In this document: in pieces, positions 48,817-60,300 of the stretch
Layout: every line of letters starts with the position of its first letter
Position numbering within the stretch: position 1 is the stretch's first letter
From: Sphingomonas lycopersici
GTDB lineage: Bacteria; Pseudomonadota; Alphaproteobacteria; Sphingomonadales; Sphingomonadaceae
Length of the DNA: 64,000 nucleotides
Reading direction: 5' to 3'
Assembly: GCF_026130605.1 (NCBI RefSeq)
Contig: NZ_JANFAU010000002.1
Coordinates: forward strand, 310,001 to 374,000
Notes under the pieces: generated by a model
What the model was told of the DNA's origin: nothing
Database searches by the model: none
The model's input: only the letters and a program-made list of their open reading frames with translations
Program-made: the position numbers and the translations under genes

Positions 48817-51800
48817 TCAATAATCCTTCGAGTAGCGCACCGAGGCGTTCGAACCGCCGAACGAGCCGACCTGCGTCAGCACGCTGAGCGATTTGGTGAT
48901 CGCGACGGTCAGCTGCGTCGCGGTGAAGCCGCGCGCATCGGTGACGATCTCGATATAGATGTTGCGCGTGAGGTATTTGCCGGCGGCGAGCGCGGTGCCG
49001 CGCCCGGTCGCCTGATCGGCACCGAGCACGCGCAGGCGATCGAAGCCGGTCGCCGAGCGCAATTTGCCGAGCGGGTTGATCCCCCCGCCCGATCCGCGCA
49101 GCGAATTGAGCGCGGCGGCGAGCTGGACCGCCTCGATCGCCGACAGGTTCTCCGGGTTGGTGCCGAACAGCAGCCGGCTCAGCACCTCGTCCTGCGGCAG
49201 CGTCGGGGTGGAGGAGAAATTGATCTGCGGCTTCTGCCCCGTCCCCGCGATATCGATGTTGAACGTGGTGCTGTTCTTGGTCGTCGTCGCCTGGATATCG
49301 ATATCGGGATCGAGCAGCGCCCCGCCCTGGAAGCGAATCCGTCCGCGCGTCACGTCGAAGCGCGTCCCCGCGAAGGAGTAAGTGCCGCGGACCAGATCGA
49401 GCCCGCCGGTTACGATCGGCGCCGCGGTGGTGCCGGTGACGCGCATGTCCATCTGCCACTCGCTCTCCAGCCCCATCCCCGACAGGTAGAGCTGGTTGTC
49501 GGCGCGCAGGCGCATATCGAGCTTGAACAGCCCGATCGGCGTCTCGACCGGGCGATCGGTCGGCCGCGCGACGCGAATGTCGCCCTTGCGGCGCACCCCG
49601 GTGAGTTCGGGCACCTCCGCCGCGCCCTGCCGCACGATCTGATAGCGCGCGTTGGGCACGACGATATCGGCCTTGATCAGCCCGCCGCCCGGCCCATTGG
49701 TGATGTTGAGCGTGCCGCTCGCGGTCGCGCCGAGCGCGTCGGACTTGGCGAGGTTCGCGCGATCGAGCGTCACGGTGACGTTCATCGGATAATGTTGCTC
49801 GGCGGACAGGCTGGCGAAGCCCCTGGCCTGCACCGTCCCCTCGCCCGCGCGCGCCTGGAGCGAATCGAGCTGGAAGCGATCGGCGGTGAAGCGCCCGCGG
49901 AGCTGGATCTGTGTCAGCCGCGTGCCATAGGTCTCATTGTCATAGGTGAGATTGTCGGCGCGGACGAGCCCGTTGAGCTGCGGCGCGGCAAGCCGCCCGC
50001 CGAAATCGGCCGCCACCGCGATCGCGCCGGACAATTGCTGGTTGGCGAGCCCACCGAAGCTGAACAGCACCCCCGCCGGCCCGTTGTAGCGGATGCCGCC
50101 GCCGAGCGGCGCCTGCATCAGCCGCTCCATCCACGTCCCCTCGCCCGCCGGCAGCGGGCGGAGGGTCGCGACCATCCGCCCGACCGTCGTCGGCCCGCGC
50201 TTGACGAGCGCGCGCGCCTCGCCGCCGGCGCCGGAGAGGTGGCCGATCAGTTCGACGTCGACCGGCTCGGACACCGTGACGAGGCTCGACCGGGTGAAGC
50301 CCGCGATCTTGAGCCGCGCATCGACATCGGGCACCGCGCCCGAACCGGCCTGGCTGATCTCGACGGTGCCGGTCGCCTGCCCGCCGATGCCGATATCGGG
50401 AACGAAGGCGTCGGCGATCGACAGATCGAGCGCGTCGAGCTGCATGCGCGCGACGAGCTTGTCACCATAGCTGCCGCTGATCCGCGCGCGGCCCTTGTCG
50501 AAGGTGATCAAGGTCGGCGCCAGATCGTAGCGGCCGTGCGCCGAGGTGATATGCGCCGGGCTGCCGGTCTTGAAGCCGACGCCATTGGCATTGCCGCTCA
50601 GCGCGACGAGCCAGTCGCCGGGGGCAAGCCGTGCATTGGCGGCGACGCGGAACGGCACCCCGTTCGACCCGGTGAGCAGCGCCTGCGCGGTGCCGCGGCC
50701 GCCGGTATAATTGATCTTGGCGCGCGCGCTTTCGATCACCGTCGGGCCGTAGCGCATGTCGCCGATCTGTACGTCGGCAAGCACCTTGGGCTGATCGTAG
50801 AGCACGATGCTGGCGGTCGCGATTGCGCGGCCGATCGTGAAATCGACCGATCCCGGGATCTTCGCGGCATGCGCGCGCGCGTCGATATCGGCGCGCTGAT
50901 ATTTGCCCTCGGCGGCGAGCCTGGCATTGCCCGACAGCCCCGAGCCGGCGAACTGGAGCTGCCCCGCGAACGGCCCGGCGGCGGTCTGCACCAGCCGTCC
51001 CGTGATATCGACCCCGGCGAACACGACCTTGCGCACGTCGACCGCGAGCTGTCGCCCGGTGCGGACCAATACGTCGGCGGTGAATGGGCCATAAGTGGTG
51101 CCGCCCTTGGCGGTGACCGCATAAGCATCGCCGCGGCCGACGATCCGCGCGTCGAGATCGGCAAGCCCGACCCCGACCCCGGGGCGCGGCGCGTGGATCA
51201 GGATCACGGGATCGGCCGCCGTCCCGCTCATCCGCGCGGTGATCGGACCATATTGGCGCGACGAGGCGTCGGCGGTGAGCGCCAGCTTGCCGTTGGCCGG
51301 GTCATATCGGCCGCCCCCTCGTGTCACGCGGAATTGCGGCGCGTTGACGCGCAGATTGGCGAAGGTGACGATGCCCTCGGGCGAATAGCCGACATCGGCG
51401 CGCATCACCGCATTGCCGCCGAGGAAGCTTTCGACCCCCGAATTGAAGATCCGGCTGGTCCGCGCGACGACCTTGCCCGCAATGCCGAACCCGCCGCGCG
51501 TCGCGGGCACCAGATGCGCATCGGTGGTGAGGTTGATGATGCCGATGCTCTCGACGCGGTAATTGTTGACCCGCCCGTTGAACGCGCCGGTGTAGCGCCC
51601 CGTCTTGATATTGGCGGCGAACAAGGCGGTCGCGTCGACGTTGTCGGAGCGGATGCGCATATTGTCCGACATCACCGACGGCCAGGTGATCGCGATATCG
51701 CCGTCGATCCGGGCATTGTTGGCAAGCCCGCCGACCGCCGGGTTGAGCCCACTCACGCGCCGCGCGCGGGCATGGACCGGAATCAGGATGCGGTTGGCAT

Positions 51801-53016
51801 CGACCCGCGCCTGCCCCTCGGCATAAACATTCTCGACCGTCGTGCCGGCGAAGCCGAGCGTCGTCGCGCGCAACTTGTAATCGACCGTCGGCCGGGCGAA
51901 CGGCCCGTTGAGCACCAGCCGCGCGAGCACGTCGTGCCCGCGCATGTTGGGGGCGATCGCGCCGGGGGTGAGCAATTTCGCATCGACCGCGAAATTGCCG
52001 AAGCTGTTGTTCGCCAGATCGACGATCCCGCCGGAATCGATCGCCAGCGCGTCCGAGGTGAGCTTGATCCGCGTATCCGCCTTGCGCTGCGCCAGCGTCG
52101 TATCGATCGCGACGTCGAGCTTCGGCGCGGTGAGCCGCTCGACCGGCCCGGCGAGGTACAGGCCGGGTTTGGTATAGCCGCGCACCTCGATATGCCCGTC
52201 GCGCGCGGTGACGCCGAGATCGGCGAGCTGCCCGCCGCCGAGCGTCGCCAGCGCCTTGCCAGTCCAGGATTTCCAGCTTCCCTTGCCGCCGACGGTCGCG
52301 ACGAGCGGTTCCTTCGTCCCGATCAGCCCGGCAACGACCCCGCCCGCCGGCGCGCGGAGCTTGAGATCGATCGCGAGGCGATTGTCGTCGGGCACCGCGT
52401 CGAGATGCAGCTTGAGCGCATCGCCTCCCGACACCCCCGGCGCGCGCAACGCGACTGCATCGACGTCGATCTGCGCGCGCCGGTCCGCGATATGCGCCGA
52501 GCCGACGATCCGCCCGACATGCCGCACACCGGCGACCGGCGGCTCAGTGACGAAACGCTCGACCCGCAGCTTGCCGATATCGATGTCGATATCGGGCAGA
52601 TAGGGCGCGTTGGGCTCGGCCGGCTGGGGGGTGAATTGCGGGTTGCGGCGCATCGTGACGAGCCCGCTCTCCAGGCTGCGCACGTCGATATGATTGCGGA
52701 TGAAGGCGAACGGCCGCCAGTCGACGTCGATCCGCGGCGAGGTGAGAAACACGCCCTTGGGATCGCTGACCCTGACGTCGGACAGCACCATCTTGTCGTA
52801 GATCGACCCGTCGATCCGCCCGACCGTGATGTTGAGCCCGGCGGCGGTGCGGTAATTGCCGATCTGATCGGCGACGAAGCGCCGCCCCGGATCGGTGTCG
52901 ATCCCGAACAGCACCGCGAGCACCAGCACCGCAAGGCCGGCCAGCGCGACGGCCAGCCCGCGCAGCAGGCGGACCCACAGCGGGCGGGCGACGACGGTCT
53001 TTGCCTCGTCCGCCAT
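48817..53016 (-). CDS. tamB: translocation/assembly module protein TamB
   Basis: TamB is a large inner-membrane-anchored, periplasm-spanning protein that helps insert outer-membrane proteins and has been linked to lipid transport. The 1399-aa protein has one N-terminal membrane helix (LAVALAGLAVLVLAVLFG) and then long, low-complexity beta-rich repeats. The C-terminal DUF490 region shows NGPGGGLIKADIVVPNARYQI and FAGTRFDVTRGRIRFQGGALLDPDIDIQA as conserved pieces, ending SVRYSKDY. Its ATG overlaps the tamA stop (ATGA). Confidence 0.93.
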   Translation of the reverse strand: MADEAKTVVARPLWVRLLRGLAVALAGLAVLVLAVLFGIDTDPGRRFVADQIGNYRTAAGLNITVGRIDGSIYDKMVLSDVRVSDPKGVFLTSPRIDVDWRPFAFIRNHIDVRSLESGLVTMRRNPQFTPQPAEPNAPYLPDIDIDIGKLRVERFVTEPPVAGVRHVGRIVGSAHIADRRAQIDVDAVALRAPGVSGGDALKLHLDAVPDDNRLAIDLKLRAPAGGVVAGLIGTKEPLVATVGGKGSWKSWTGKALATLGGGQLADLGVTARDGHIEVRGYTKPGLYLAGPVERLTAPKLDVAIDTTLAQRKADTRIKLTSDALAIDSGGIVDLANNSFGNFAVDAKLLTPGAIAPNMRGHDVLARLVLNGPFARPTVDYKLRATTLGFAGTTVENVYAEGQARVDANRILIPVHARARRVSGLNPAVGGLANNARIDGDIAITWPSVMSDNMRIRSDNVDATALFAANIKTGRYTGAFNGRVNNYRVESIGIINLTTDAHLVPATRGGFGIAGKVVARTSRIFNSGVESFLGGNAVMRADVGYSPEGIVTFANLRVNAPQFRVTRGGGRYDPANGKLALTADASSRQYGPITARMSGTAADPVILIHAPRPGVGVGLADLDARIVGRGDAYAVTAKGGTTYGPFTADVLVRTGRQLAVDVRKVVFAGVDITGRLVQTAAGPFAGQLQFAGSGLSGNARLAAEGKYQRADIDARAHAAKIPGSVDFTIGRAIATASIVLYDQPKVLADVQIGDMRYGPTVIESARAKINYTGGRGTAQALLTGSNGVPFRVAANARLAPGDWLVALSGNANGVGFKTGSPAHITSAHGRYDLAPTLITFDKGRARISGSYGDKLVARMQLDALDLSIADAFVPDIGIGGQATGTVEISQAGSGAVPDVDARLKIAGFTRSSLVTVSEPVDVELIGHLSGAGGEARALVKRGPTTVGRMVATLRPLPAGEGTWMERLMQAPLGGGIRYNGPAGVLFSFGGLANQQLSGAIAVAADFGGRLAAPQLNGLVRADNLTYDNETYGTRLTQIQLRGRFTADRFQLDSLQARAGEGTVQARGFASLSAEQHYPMNVTVTLDRANLAKSDALGATASGTLNITNGPGGGLIKADIVVPNARYQIVRQGAAEVPELTGVRRKGDIRVARPTDRPVETPIGLFKLDMRLRADNQLYLSGMGLESEWQMDMRVTGTTAAPIVTGGLDLVRGTYSFAGTRFDVTRGRIRFQGGALLDPDIDIQATTTKNSTTFNIDIAGTGQKPQINFSSTPTLPQDEVLSRLLFGTNPENLSAIEAVQLAAALNSLRGSGGGINPLGKLRSATGFDRLRVLGADQATGRGTALAAGKYLTRNIYIEIVTDARGFTATQLTVAITKSLSVLTQVGSFGGSNASVRYSKDY

Positions 53017-55052
53017 CAGAAAGCCTGCCCGATCGAGATATAGAGCGCGACGCGGCTATCGCCCTTGCGCGGGTTGAGCGGGGTGGCGATGTCGAGCCGC
53101 ATCGGGCCGAAATTGGTGTAGAAACGCCCGCCGATGCCCGCGCCGTAGCGCAGGTCCCCGCCCTTGGGCAGCACGCTCTCATAGGCGTTGCCGGCATCGA
53201 TGAACGGCACGATCCCGAAATTGCCGAAGCGATAGCGCGCCTCGAGCGAGAATTCGTTGAGGCTGCGCCCGCCGACCGGATTGCCTTGCGGATCGAGCGG
53301 GCCGAGCCGCTGATAGCCGAACCCGCGCACCGACCCGCCCCCGCCGCCGTAATAGCGCCGCGACGGCGCGAGATCGTCGCGCGAGATGCCGGCGATCGAC
53401 CCGGCCCGCGCGCGACCCGCGATCACCAGGCTCGACGAGACCGGATAATAGAAGGTCCCCTCCAGCATCGCGCGGACATAAGGCGCGACTGCGCCCTGCA
53501 CCGAGGTTTCCGGGCTGAGGTTGAGCTTCAGACGGTAGCCGCGCGTCGGATTGAGCAGATCGTCCGAGGTGTCGAACATGATCTGCGTCGGCAGCGCGGC
53601 GATGCCATAGGTGCGCCGCACCCGCTCGCCGCGCGCGAAATCATAGACGCTCTCGTTGGTGCCAGTGAGCTCCGCGCCGTAGAAATAGGTGATCTTCTTC
53701 TGCCACAAGGGCGTCGAATCATAGCTCCAGCGTACCGCGAGCGATCCGGTGATCGCGTTGAACGCGTCATAGGTCTGGTGGTTGGCGCTGGCGATGATCG
53801 AGAAAGTGCGGTCGCGCTGGCCGGCATTGGCGCGGCGGAAGGTGGCCGAGGCGCCCTGCTGCTGCGTGCCCGCGATCGCGCCGAGGATTAGCGCGCCCTC
53901 CGGCGGGAACATGTTGCGGCTCGTCCACGTCCCCTCGACCTTGAACCCCTCGCCCGTGCCATAGCCCGCCGTCCCCGCCAGGCTGCGCGACGGCCCCTTG
54001 CGCTGGCGGACGAGCAGATCGACTAGTTCGGTGCCGTCCGGGCCGGGCTGGCCGGTCGCCACCGGCTCGACCGAGATCGAATTGAACAAGGCGGTCGCGG
54101 CGAGCGCCTTGCGCAGATCGTCGGTCATCCGCACGTCATAGAGGTCGCCGGGCTTGAAACGCCGGAAGACGTTGAGGTGCTTGATCGAGAAGACCTTGTC
54201 GCCGGTGGTGCGCAGCGCACCGAACGACCCGCGCGCGCCCGGTTCGACCGGGAGGGTATAATCGCCGGTCAGCGTCGTCTCGTCGAGCAGGATGTCGCGC
54301 TGCCCGACCTTGGCGAAGGGATAGCCGTGCTGCGGCAGGACGAGGCTGACATTGGCCTCCGCGCCCTCGATCCGCGCCGCATCGATCGCATCGCCGGTCT
54401 TGAGCGGCAATTGCGCGCGGATCAGCCCCGGGGGCACCGTCGGCGGCGCGACGACGTTGATCGCGCCGAGATGATAGAGCTTGCCCGGGGTCGCGCTGAC
54501 CGTCGCGCGGAGCATCCCGGGCTGGTTCGGCACCTGTTCGATCACCGAAACGGCGGTGCCGTCATAATAGCCGAGCGACTTCATCAGCCGCACTGCCAGC
54601 GCCTCGTCCTCGCGCGCCCGCGCCCGGATCTGGCTCGCATTGGCCGCCTTGCCGCCGCCGCTGCGCAGCGACGAGAGCGATTTGAACTGCCCCGCCAGCC
54701 CGATCTCCTCCAGCCCGCGCGTCGCCGTTTCGTAGCGGATTTCGGGGGCGGCCTTGTCCTTCACGTCCGCCGTGGTTTCGAGCGGGGTGCTCTCGAAGGT
54801 GGTGATCGGCGCGAGCGGCTGGTCGAGCGCGGGATCGAGCGGGGCGGATTGCGGGGGCGGCGCGGCCGGGATCGGCTCGAGCGGGGCGTTGATGTCGTTC
54901 GACAGCGGCGGCAGCGCCTTGTCGAACTCGGCATCGGGGACGATCGGCTTATTATCCTGCGGATCGGGCGCCGCCTGCGCATGCGCCGAGACCGGGGCGA
55001 GGACCAGCAGTGCGGTTGTCACCGGATATAAACGACCCACCGCAAACGCCAC
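53016..55052 (-). CDS. tamA: outer-membrane assembly factor TamA (Omp85 family)
   Basis: This 678-aa protein has a signal peptide (LLVLAPVSAHAQA), an acidic Pro-rich N-terminus, POTRA-like domains (about 130-330), and a 16-strand barrel at the C-terminus. The barrel's characteristic lid region is RYYGGGGGSVRGFGYQRLGPLDPQGNPVGG, shown here only in part: GGGSVRGFGYQ is the Omp85 signature. The last strand ends SIGQAF. It forms the TAM complex with TamB, whose gene follows in overlap. Confidence 0.93.
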   Translation of the reverse strand: MAFAVGRLYPVTTALLVLAPVSAHAQAAPDPQDNKPIVPDAEFDKALPPLSNDINAPLEPIPAAPPPQSAPLDPALDQPLAPITTFESTPLETTADVKDKAAPEIRYETATRGLEEIGLAGQFKSLSSLRSGGGKAANASQIRARAREDEALAVRLMKSLGYYDGTAVSVIEQVPNQPGMLRATVSATPGKLYHLGAINVVAPPTVPPGLIRAQLPLKTGDAIDAARIEGAEANVSLVLPQHGYPFAKVGQRDILLDETTLTGDYTLPVEPGARGSFGALRTTGDKVFSIKHLNVFRRFKPGDLYDVRMTDDLRKALAATALFNSISVEPVATGQPGPDGTELVDLLVRQRKGPSRSLAGTAGYGTGEGFKVEGTWTSRNMFPPEGALILGAIAGTQQQGASATFRRANAGQRDRTFSIIASANHQTYDAFNAITGSLAVRWSYDSTPLWQKKITYFYGAELTGTNESVYDFARGERVRRTYGIAALPTQIMFDTSDDLLNPTRGYRLKLNLSPETSVQGAVAPYVRAMLEGTFYYPVSSSLVIAGRARAGSIAGISRDDLAPSRRYYGGGGGSVRGFGYQRLGPLDPQGNPVGGRSLNEFSLEARYRFGNFGIVPFIDAGNAYESVLPKGGDLRYGAGIGGRFYTNFGPMRLDIATPLNPRKGDSRVALYISIGQAF

Positions 55053-55230
55053 ACGCGACCCCTTTCTCGCCCGGGGTCCAGGATAGGATTCTTAGTTTCC
55101 CCCGAGCAAGGGGAACGCCTCATTTTTGCAACGGTTGCATCGGCGACGCGGTGCCGCGCCGCGACGGGGGGTTGCCACTGCGGGGCAAAGGAGGCGATGG
55201 AGCGTCTCCCACACCGAGCGGACGGATCGC

Positions 55231-56004
55231 ATGACGCAGCATATCGAAGTCTCCATCGCCCATCATGTCGCGACGGTGGTGATCGATCGGCCGCCGCACA
55301 ACCACGTCAACGCCGCGCTGATCGGCGCGCTCGCCGATACGCTTGAGGCGCTCGACCGCGACGACGCGTGCCGCGCGATCGTGCTCGCGACCAATGGGCG
55401 GGTGTTCTGCGGTGGCGCCGACCTGTCGGGCGACAAGGTGCTGGTGACCGACAGCGGCGAGGCCGAAACCCCGATCCTCTATCGCAACGCGGTGCGGCTG
55501 TTCGCCGCGCGCAAGCCGACCGTCGCCGCGATCCAGGGCTCGGCGGTCGGCGCCGGGCTGGGGCTCGCCCTGGTTGCCGATTTCCGCGTCGCATCGCCCG
55601 AAGCGCGCTTCTCGGCCAATTTCGTCAGCCTCGGCTTCCACGCCGGCTTCGGCATCTCGCACACGCTACCGCGCGTCATCGGGCAACAGAAGGCCGCGCT
55701 GATGCTGCTCACCGGGCGGCGCGTGAAGGCGGCGGATGCGCTGGCCTGGGGGCTGATCGACGAACTCGTCCCCGCCGACGAGTTGCGCGCCGCGGCGACC
55801 GCGCTCGCCGCCGAGATCGCCGCCGCCGCGCCTTTGGGGGTCGAGGCGACCCGCGCCACCCTGCGCGGCGAGCTCGCCGAAGCGGTGCGCCGCCAGACCG
55901 AGCACGAACGCGCGGAGCAGGACCGGCTGATGGCCACCGCCGATTTCCGCGAGGGAATTCGCGCGGTTGCCGAACGTCGCCCAGGCAATTTCATTCGCGC
56001 ATAA
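55231..56004 (+). CDS. enoyl-CoA hydratase/isomerase family protein
   Basis: This 257-aa crotonase-fold protein has the oxyanion-hole pieces RVFCGGADLSG and IQGSAVGAGLGLALVADF. The usual Glu pair of a true hydratase is not clearly visible in LGFHAGFGISHTLPRVIG, where a single acidic residue might be expected, so isomerase or another crotonase activity is possible. It starts at ATG 55231 after GAGCGGACGGA, divergent from tamA. The RND efflux operon follows by 108 bp, with no evident functional link. Confidence 0.85.
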   Translation: MTQHIEVSIAHHVATVVIDRPPHNHVNAALIGALADTLEALDRDDACRAIVLATNGRVFCGGADLSGDKVLVTDSGEAETPILYRNAVRLFAARKPTVAAIQGSAVGAGLGLALVADFRVASPEARFSANFVSLGFHAGFGISHTLPRVIGQQKAALMLLTGRRVKAADALAWGLIDELVPADELRAAATALAAEIAAAAPLGVEATRATLRGELAEAVRRQTEHERAEQDRLMATADFREGIRAVAERRPGNFIRA

Positions 56005-56111
56005 TTTTCAAGGCTATAAGTCTGCGAACGATCCGGCTATCGAGCGGGATCGAGAGGCGATCGGGCTGCCGCCCGGTCGGATAAATTTCCACCTTCGGCG
56101 GGATCACGGTT

Positions 56112-57302
56112 TTGCGCACGAGAACGATCGGCGGAGCGATGAGCGTTACGATCGCCGCCCTGCTACTCGCGGGGTGCGGCAACGATGCGCAGAGCGATAA
56201 GGGCAAGGGCCAACACGGGCCGGTGGAAGTCGGCTATGTCGTCGCGCAGCGCGGCAATGTCCCGGTGCCGGCCGAGCTCGCCGGACGCACCGTTGCCTTC
56301 CAGAGCTCCGAGGTCCGCCCGCAGGTCAGCGGGGTGATCCAGAAGCGCTTCTTCGCCGAGGGCTCGATCGTCAAACAGGGCCAGCCGCTCTACCAGATCG
56401 ACCCCAGCCTCTATCGCGCCGCGACCAATCAGGCCTCGGCCAATCTCGCCAGCGCCGAGGCGACCGCCGCCGCCGCCAGGACCAAGGCCGAACGCTATCG
56501 CCCGCTCGCCGAGATCGAGGCGGTGAGCAAACAGGATTATACCGACGCGCGCGCGGCCCAGCGGCAGGCCGAAGCCGCGATCCTGCAGAACAAGGCGCAG
56601 CTCGATACCGCGCGGATCAACCTGCGCTTCACCACCGTCCCTGCGCCGATCACCGGGCGGATCGGGCGATCGCTGTTCACCGTCGGCGCGCTCGTCACGA
56701 CGAGCCAGGCCGATCCGCTGGCGACGATCCAGCAGCTCGATCCGATCTATGTCGATATCCAGCAATCGGCCGCCTCGATCATCGCGCTGCGCCGCAGCCT
56801 AGCGAGCGGCGGCGCGGTGTCGACCCAGGCCGCGGTGCGGCTCAAGCTGGAGGACGGCAGCGACTATGGCCGCACCGGCAGCGTCGAATTCAGCGAGGTG
56901 GTGGTCGATCCGTCGACCGGCACCGTGACGCTGCGCGCGCGCTTCCCCAACCCCGACGGGCTGCTGCTGCCGGGCATGTTCGTCCGCGCCGTGTTCGATC
57001 AGGCGATCGACCGGAATGCGATCCTCGTGCCGCAGGCCGCGGTGACGCGCGATCCGAAGGGCAATGCGACGGTGTGGGTCGTCGGTCCGGGCAACAAGGC
57101 GGTCCAGAAGACGGTCACCGCCGATCGCACGCAGGGCGCCTTCTGGGTGGTGACCCAGGGGCTCGCGCCCGGCGACCGGGTCATCACACAGGGCACTGGC
57201 AATCTTCGCGCGAACATGGACGTCAAACCGGTGCGCGCCGATACCCCGCAACGCATCGCGCCGCCCGACGCCGGGTCCGATCAGGGCAAGAAGGCCGGCT
57301 GA
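56112..57302 (+). CDS. RND efflux periplasmic adaptor (AcrA/MexA-like lipoprotein)
   Basis: This 396-aa membrane-fusion protein has a lipoprotein signal (RTIGGAMSVTIAALLLAGC) with a Cys after LLAG. The mature part shows ELAGRTVAFQSSEVRPQVSGVI, the hairpin helices QASANLASAEATAAAARTKAERYRPL and EAVSKQDYTDARAAQRQAEA, and a beta-barrel with VPAPITGRIGRS. Start is TTG 56112, which supplies the positive N-terminus expected for a lipoprotein; ATG 56139 is the alternative. It joins the pump to the outer-membrane channel. Confidence 0.92.
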   Translation: MRTRTIGGAMSVTIAALLLAGCGNDAQSDKGKGQHGPVEVGYVVAQRGNVPVPAELAGRTVAFQSSEVRPQVSGVIQKRFFAEGSIVKQGQPLYQIDPSLYRAATNQASANLASAEATAAAARTKAERYRPLAEIEAVSKQDYTDARAAQRQAEAAILQNKAQLDTARINLRFTTVPAPITGRIGRSLFTVGALVTTSQADPLATIQQLDPIYVDIQQSAASIIALRRSLASGGAVSTQAAVRLKLEDGSDYGRTGSVEFSEVVVDPSTGTVTLRARFPNPDGLLLPGMFVRAVFDQAIDRNAILVPQAAVTRDPKGNATVWVVGPGNKAVQKTVTADRTQGAFWVVTQGLAPGDRVITQGTGNLRANMDVKPVRADTPQRIAPPDAGSDQGKKAG

Positions 57303-57305
57303 GCC

Positions 57306-60300
57306 ATGTCGCGCGTCTTCATCGACCGGCCGATCTTTGCCTGGGTGCTCGCGATCATCGTGATGATGGCGGGCGTCGGCGCGATCATGAAGCTGCCGAT
57401 CGCGCAATATCCCGATGTCGCGCCGCCGCAGGTTTCGGTGCGCGCCAATTATCCCGGCGCCAACGCGCTGACGATCCAGAATTCGGTGACCCAGGTGATC
57501 GAGCAGCAGCTCACCGGGATCGACGGGCTGCTCTATTTCACCTCTTCCTCCTCGTCGCGCGGATCGGTGGGGATCACCGCCACCTTCGCCAAGGGCACCA
57601 ACCCCGATATCGCGCAGGTGCAGGTGCAGAATCAGGTGCAGCAGGCGATCAGCCGGCTGCCGACGCAGGTCCAGCAGCAGGGCATTACGGTGCGCAAGTC
57701 CAATCCGGACTTCCTGCTGATCGCCGGCGTTTACGACATCACCGACAAGCTGACCAACCAGGACGTGTCGGACTATCTCGTCTCCAATCTGCAGGAGCCG
57801 CTCGGGCGGTTGCAGGGTGTGGGCGACACCAATGTGTTCGGCTCGCAATATGCGATGCGCATCTGGCTCGATCCGGCGAAGCTCGCAAGCTTCGCGCTGA
57901 TCCCGGGCGATGTGATCACCGCGATCCAGAACCAGAACACCGAGGTCGCGGCGGGCGAGATCGGCGGCCAGCCGATGCCGCAGACGCAGATGCTCAACGC
58001 CACCGTCACCGCGCAATCGCGGCTGCAGACCCCGGCGCAGTTCCGCGAGATCATCCTCAAGGTGCTTCCCTCGGGCGCGACGGTGAAGCTGTCGGACGTG
58101 GCGCGGATCGAGCTGGGCGCGGAGAATTACACCGCGACCTCCCGCGTCAACCGTCACCCCGGCGCGGGCATCGCGGTGCTGCTCGCGCCAGGCGCCGACG
58201 CGCTCAAGACCGCCGAGCTGGTGAAGGCGGAGATCGCGCGCATCAGCAAATCCTTCCCGCCCAATCTGCGCGTCGATTACGCCAACGACACGACCGACTT
58301 CATCAAGCTTTCGATCGAGGAAGTGGTGAAGACGCTGATCGAGGCGATCATCCTCGTCGTCATCGTGATGTTCGTGTTCCTGCAAAGCTGGCGCGCGACG
58401 CTGGTGCCGACGATCGCGGTGCCGGTGGTGCTGCTCGGCACCTTCGCGATCTTCTATATCGTCGGCTTCACGATCAACACGCTGACGTTGTTCGGATTGG
58501 TGCTGGCGATCGGGCTGCTCGTCGACGACGCGATCGTCGTGGTCGAGAATGTCGAGCGGCTGATGGAGGAGAATCCCGGGATGACGCCCCGGGAAGCGAC
58601 AATCGAATCGATGAACGAGATCACCGTCGCGCTGGTCGCGATCGCGCTGGTGCTCTCCGCGGTGTTCCTGCCGATGGCGTTCTTCGGCGGATCGACCGGG
58701 GTGATCTATCGCCAATTCTCGCTCACGATCATCTCCGCAATGGGGCTGTCGGTGCTGGTGGCGCTCATCCTGTCGCCCGCGATCACCTCCAATCTGCTCA
58801 AGCAGAAGAGCGAGGAAGGCGATTTGCGCGGTGGCTGGCTCGATCGGCACGCCCCGTGGCTCGCGACCGGCGCGATGCGCGCGCGCGACTGGTTCAACCG
58901 CACCTTCGAGGCCGGCGTGACGCGCTATACCGGCACGGTCCGCACGGTGGTCGAGCGCAAATGGCTGTTCCTCGTCATCTATGTCGCCACCGTGGCGTTG
59001 CTGGCGGTGCTGTTCCTGCGGTTGCCGACAGGCTTCCTGCCGACCGAGGATCAGGGCGGCGCGCAGGTGCAGTTCCGCCTGCCCGCCGGCGCGACGCTGG
59101 GCCGCACCACCGAGGTGCAGCGCGCGGTCGAAAATTATTTCGCCGAGCATGAATCGAGCAACCTCAAGACGATCTTCACCGTCGCGGGCGGCGGCGGTGG
59201 CGGCGTCAGCGGGCAGAATACCGGGCAGGGCTTCCTCAACTTCACCGACTGGAAGGACCGGCCGGGCAAGGAAAATACCGCCGACGCGATCGTCGGGCGC
59301 GCTTCGGCCGCGTTCAAGAACTTCCGCGACGCGCAGGTCTTCGCGCTGATCCCGCCGGCGATCCGCGGGCTCGGCCAGTCCGAAGGCTTCACGATGGAGC
59401 TGCAGAACACCAGCGGGATGAACCAGCAGGATTTCGAGGCGGCGCGCGACCGGCTCTATGCGATGGCCAACGCCGATCCGAAGCTCACCGGCGTGCGGCT
59501 CACCGAATTGCCCGATATCGGCACGCTGCAGGTCAATACCGACGCGCAGAAGCTCGCCTCGCTCGGGCTGACCCAGGCCGACGTCAACACCACGCTGTCG
59601 ACCGCCTGGGGCGGCCGCTACGTCAACGATTTTGTCGATCGCGGCCGCGTCAAGCGCGTCTATGTCCAGGGCGACGCGCAATTCCGCGCCAAGCCCGACG
59701 ATCTCGATCAATGGTATGTGCGCGGGTCGAACGGGCAGATGGCGCCCTTCTCCTCCTTCGCCACCACCGGCTGGTCGCAGGCGCCGACCACCCTTTCGCG
59801 CTTCAACGGCATCCAGAGCTTCGAATTCCAGGGCCAGGGCGCGCGCGGGGTGAGCTCGGGCGATGCGATGAACCGTATCGCCGAACTCGCCGCGCAAATC
59901 CCGGGCACCAGCATCGCCTGGGCCGGGGTGTCCTATCAGGAGCGGCTCTCATCGGGGCAGGCGCCGCTGCTCTACGGGCTGTCGCTGGTCGTCGTCTTCC
60001 TGTGCCTCGCGGCGCTGTACGAAAGCTGGTCGATCCCGCTCGCGGTGCTGCTGGTGATCCCCCTGGGGCTGGTCGGCGCGATCCTGTTCGTCACATTGCG
60101 CGGGCTGACCAACGACGTCTATCTCCAGATCGGGCTGCTGACGACGATGGGGCTCGCGGCGAAGAATGCGATCCTGATGATCGAATTCGCCGAGCAGGAG
60201 GAAAAGAAGGGCAAGCGCGTGATCGAGGCGGCGCTGACCGCCGCGCGAATCCGTCTGCGCCCGATCCTGATGACCAGCTTCGCCTTCATCTTCGGGGTGC

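Noticed and set aside
55120..55662. Antisense frame over the enoyl-CoA hydratase start
   Set aside because: It mirrors codons of the real gene and begins in its body without a ribosome-binding site.
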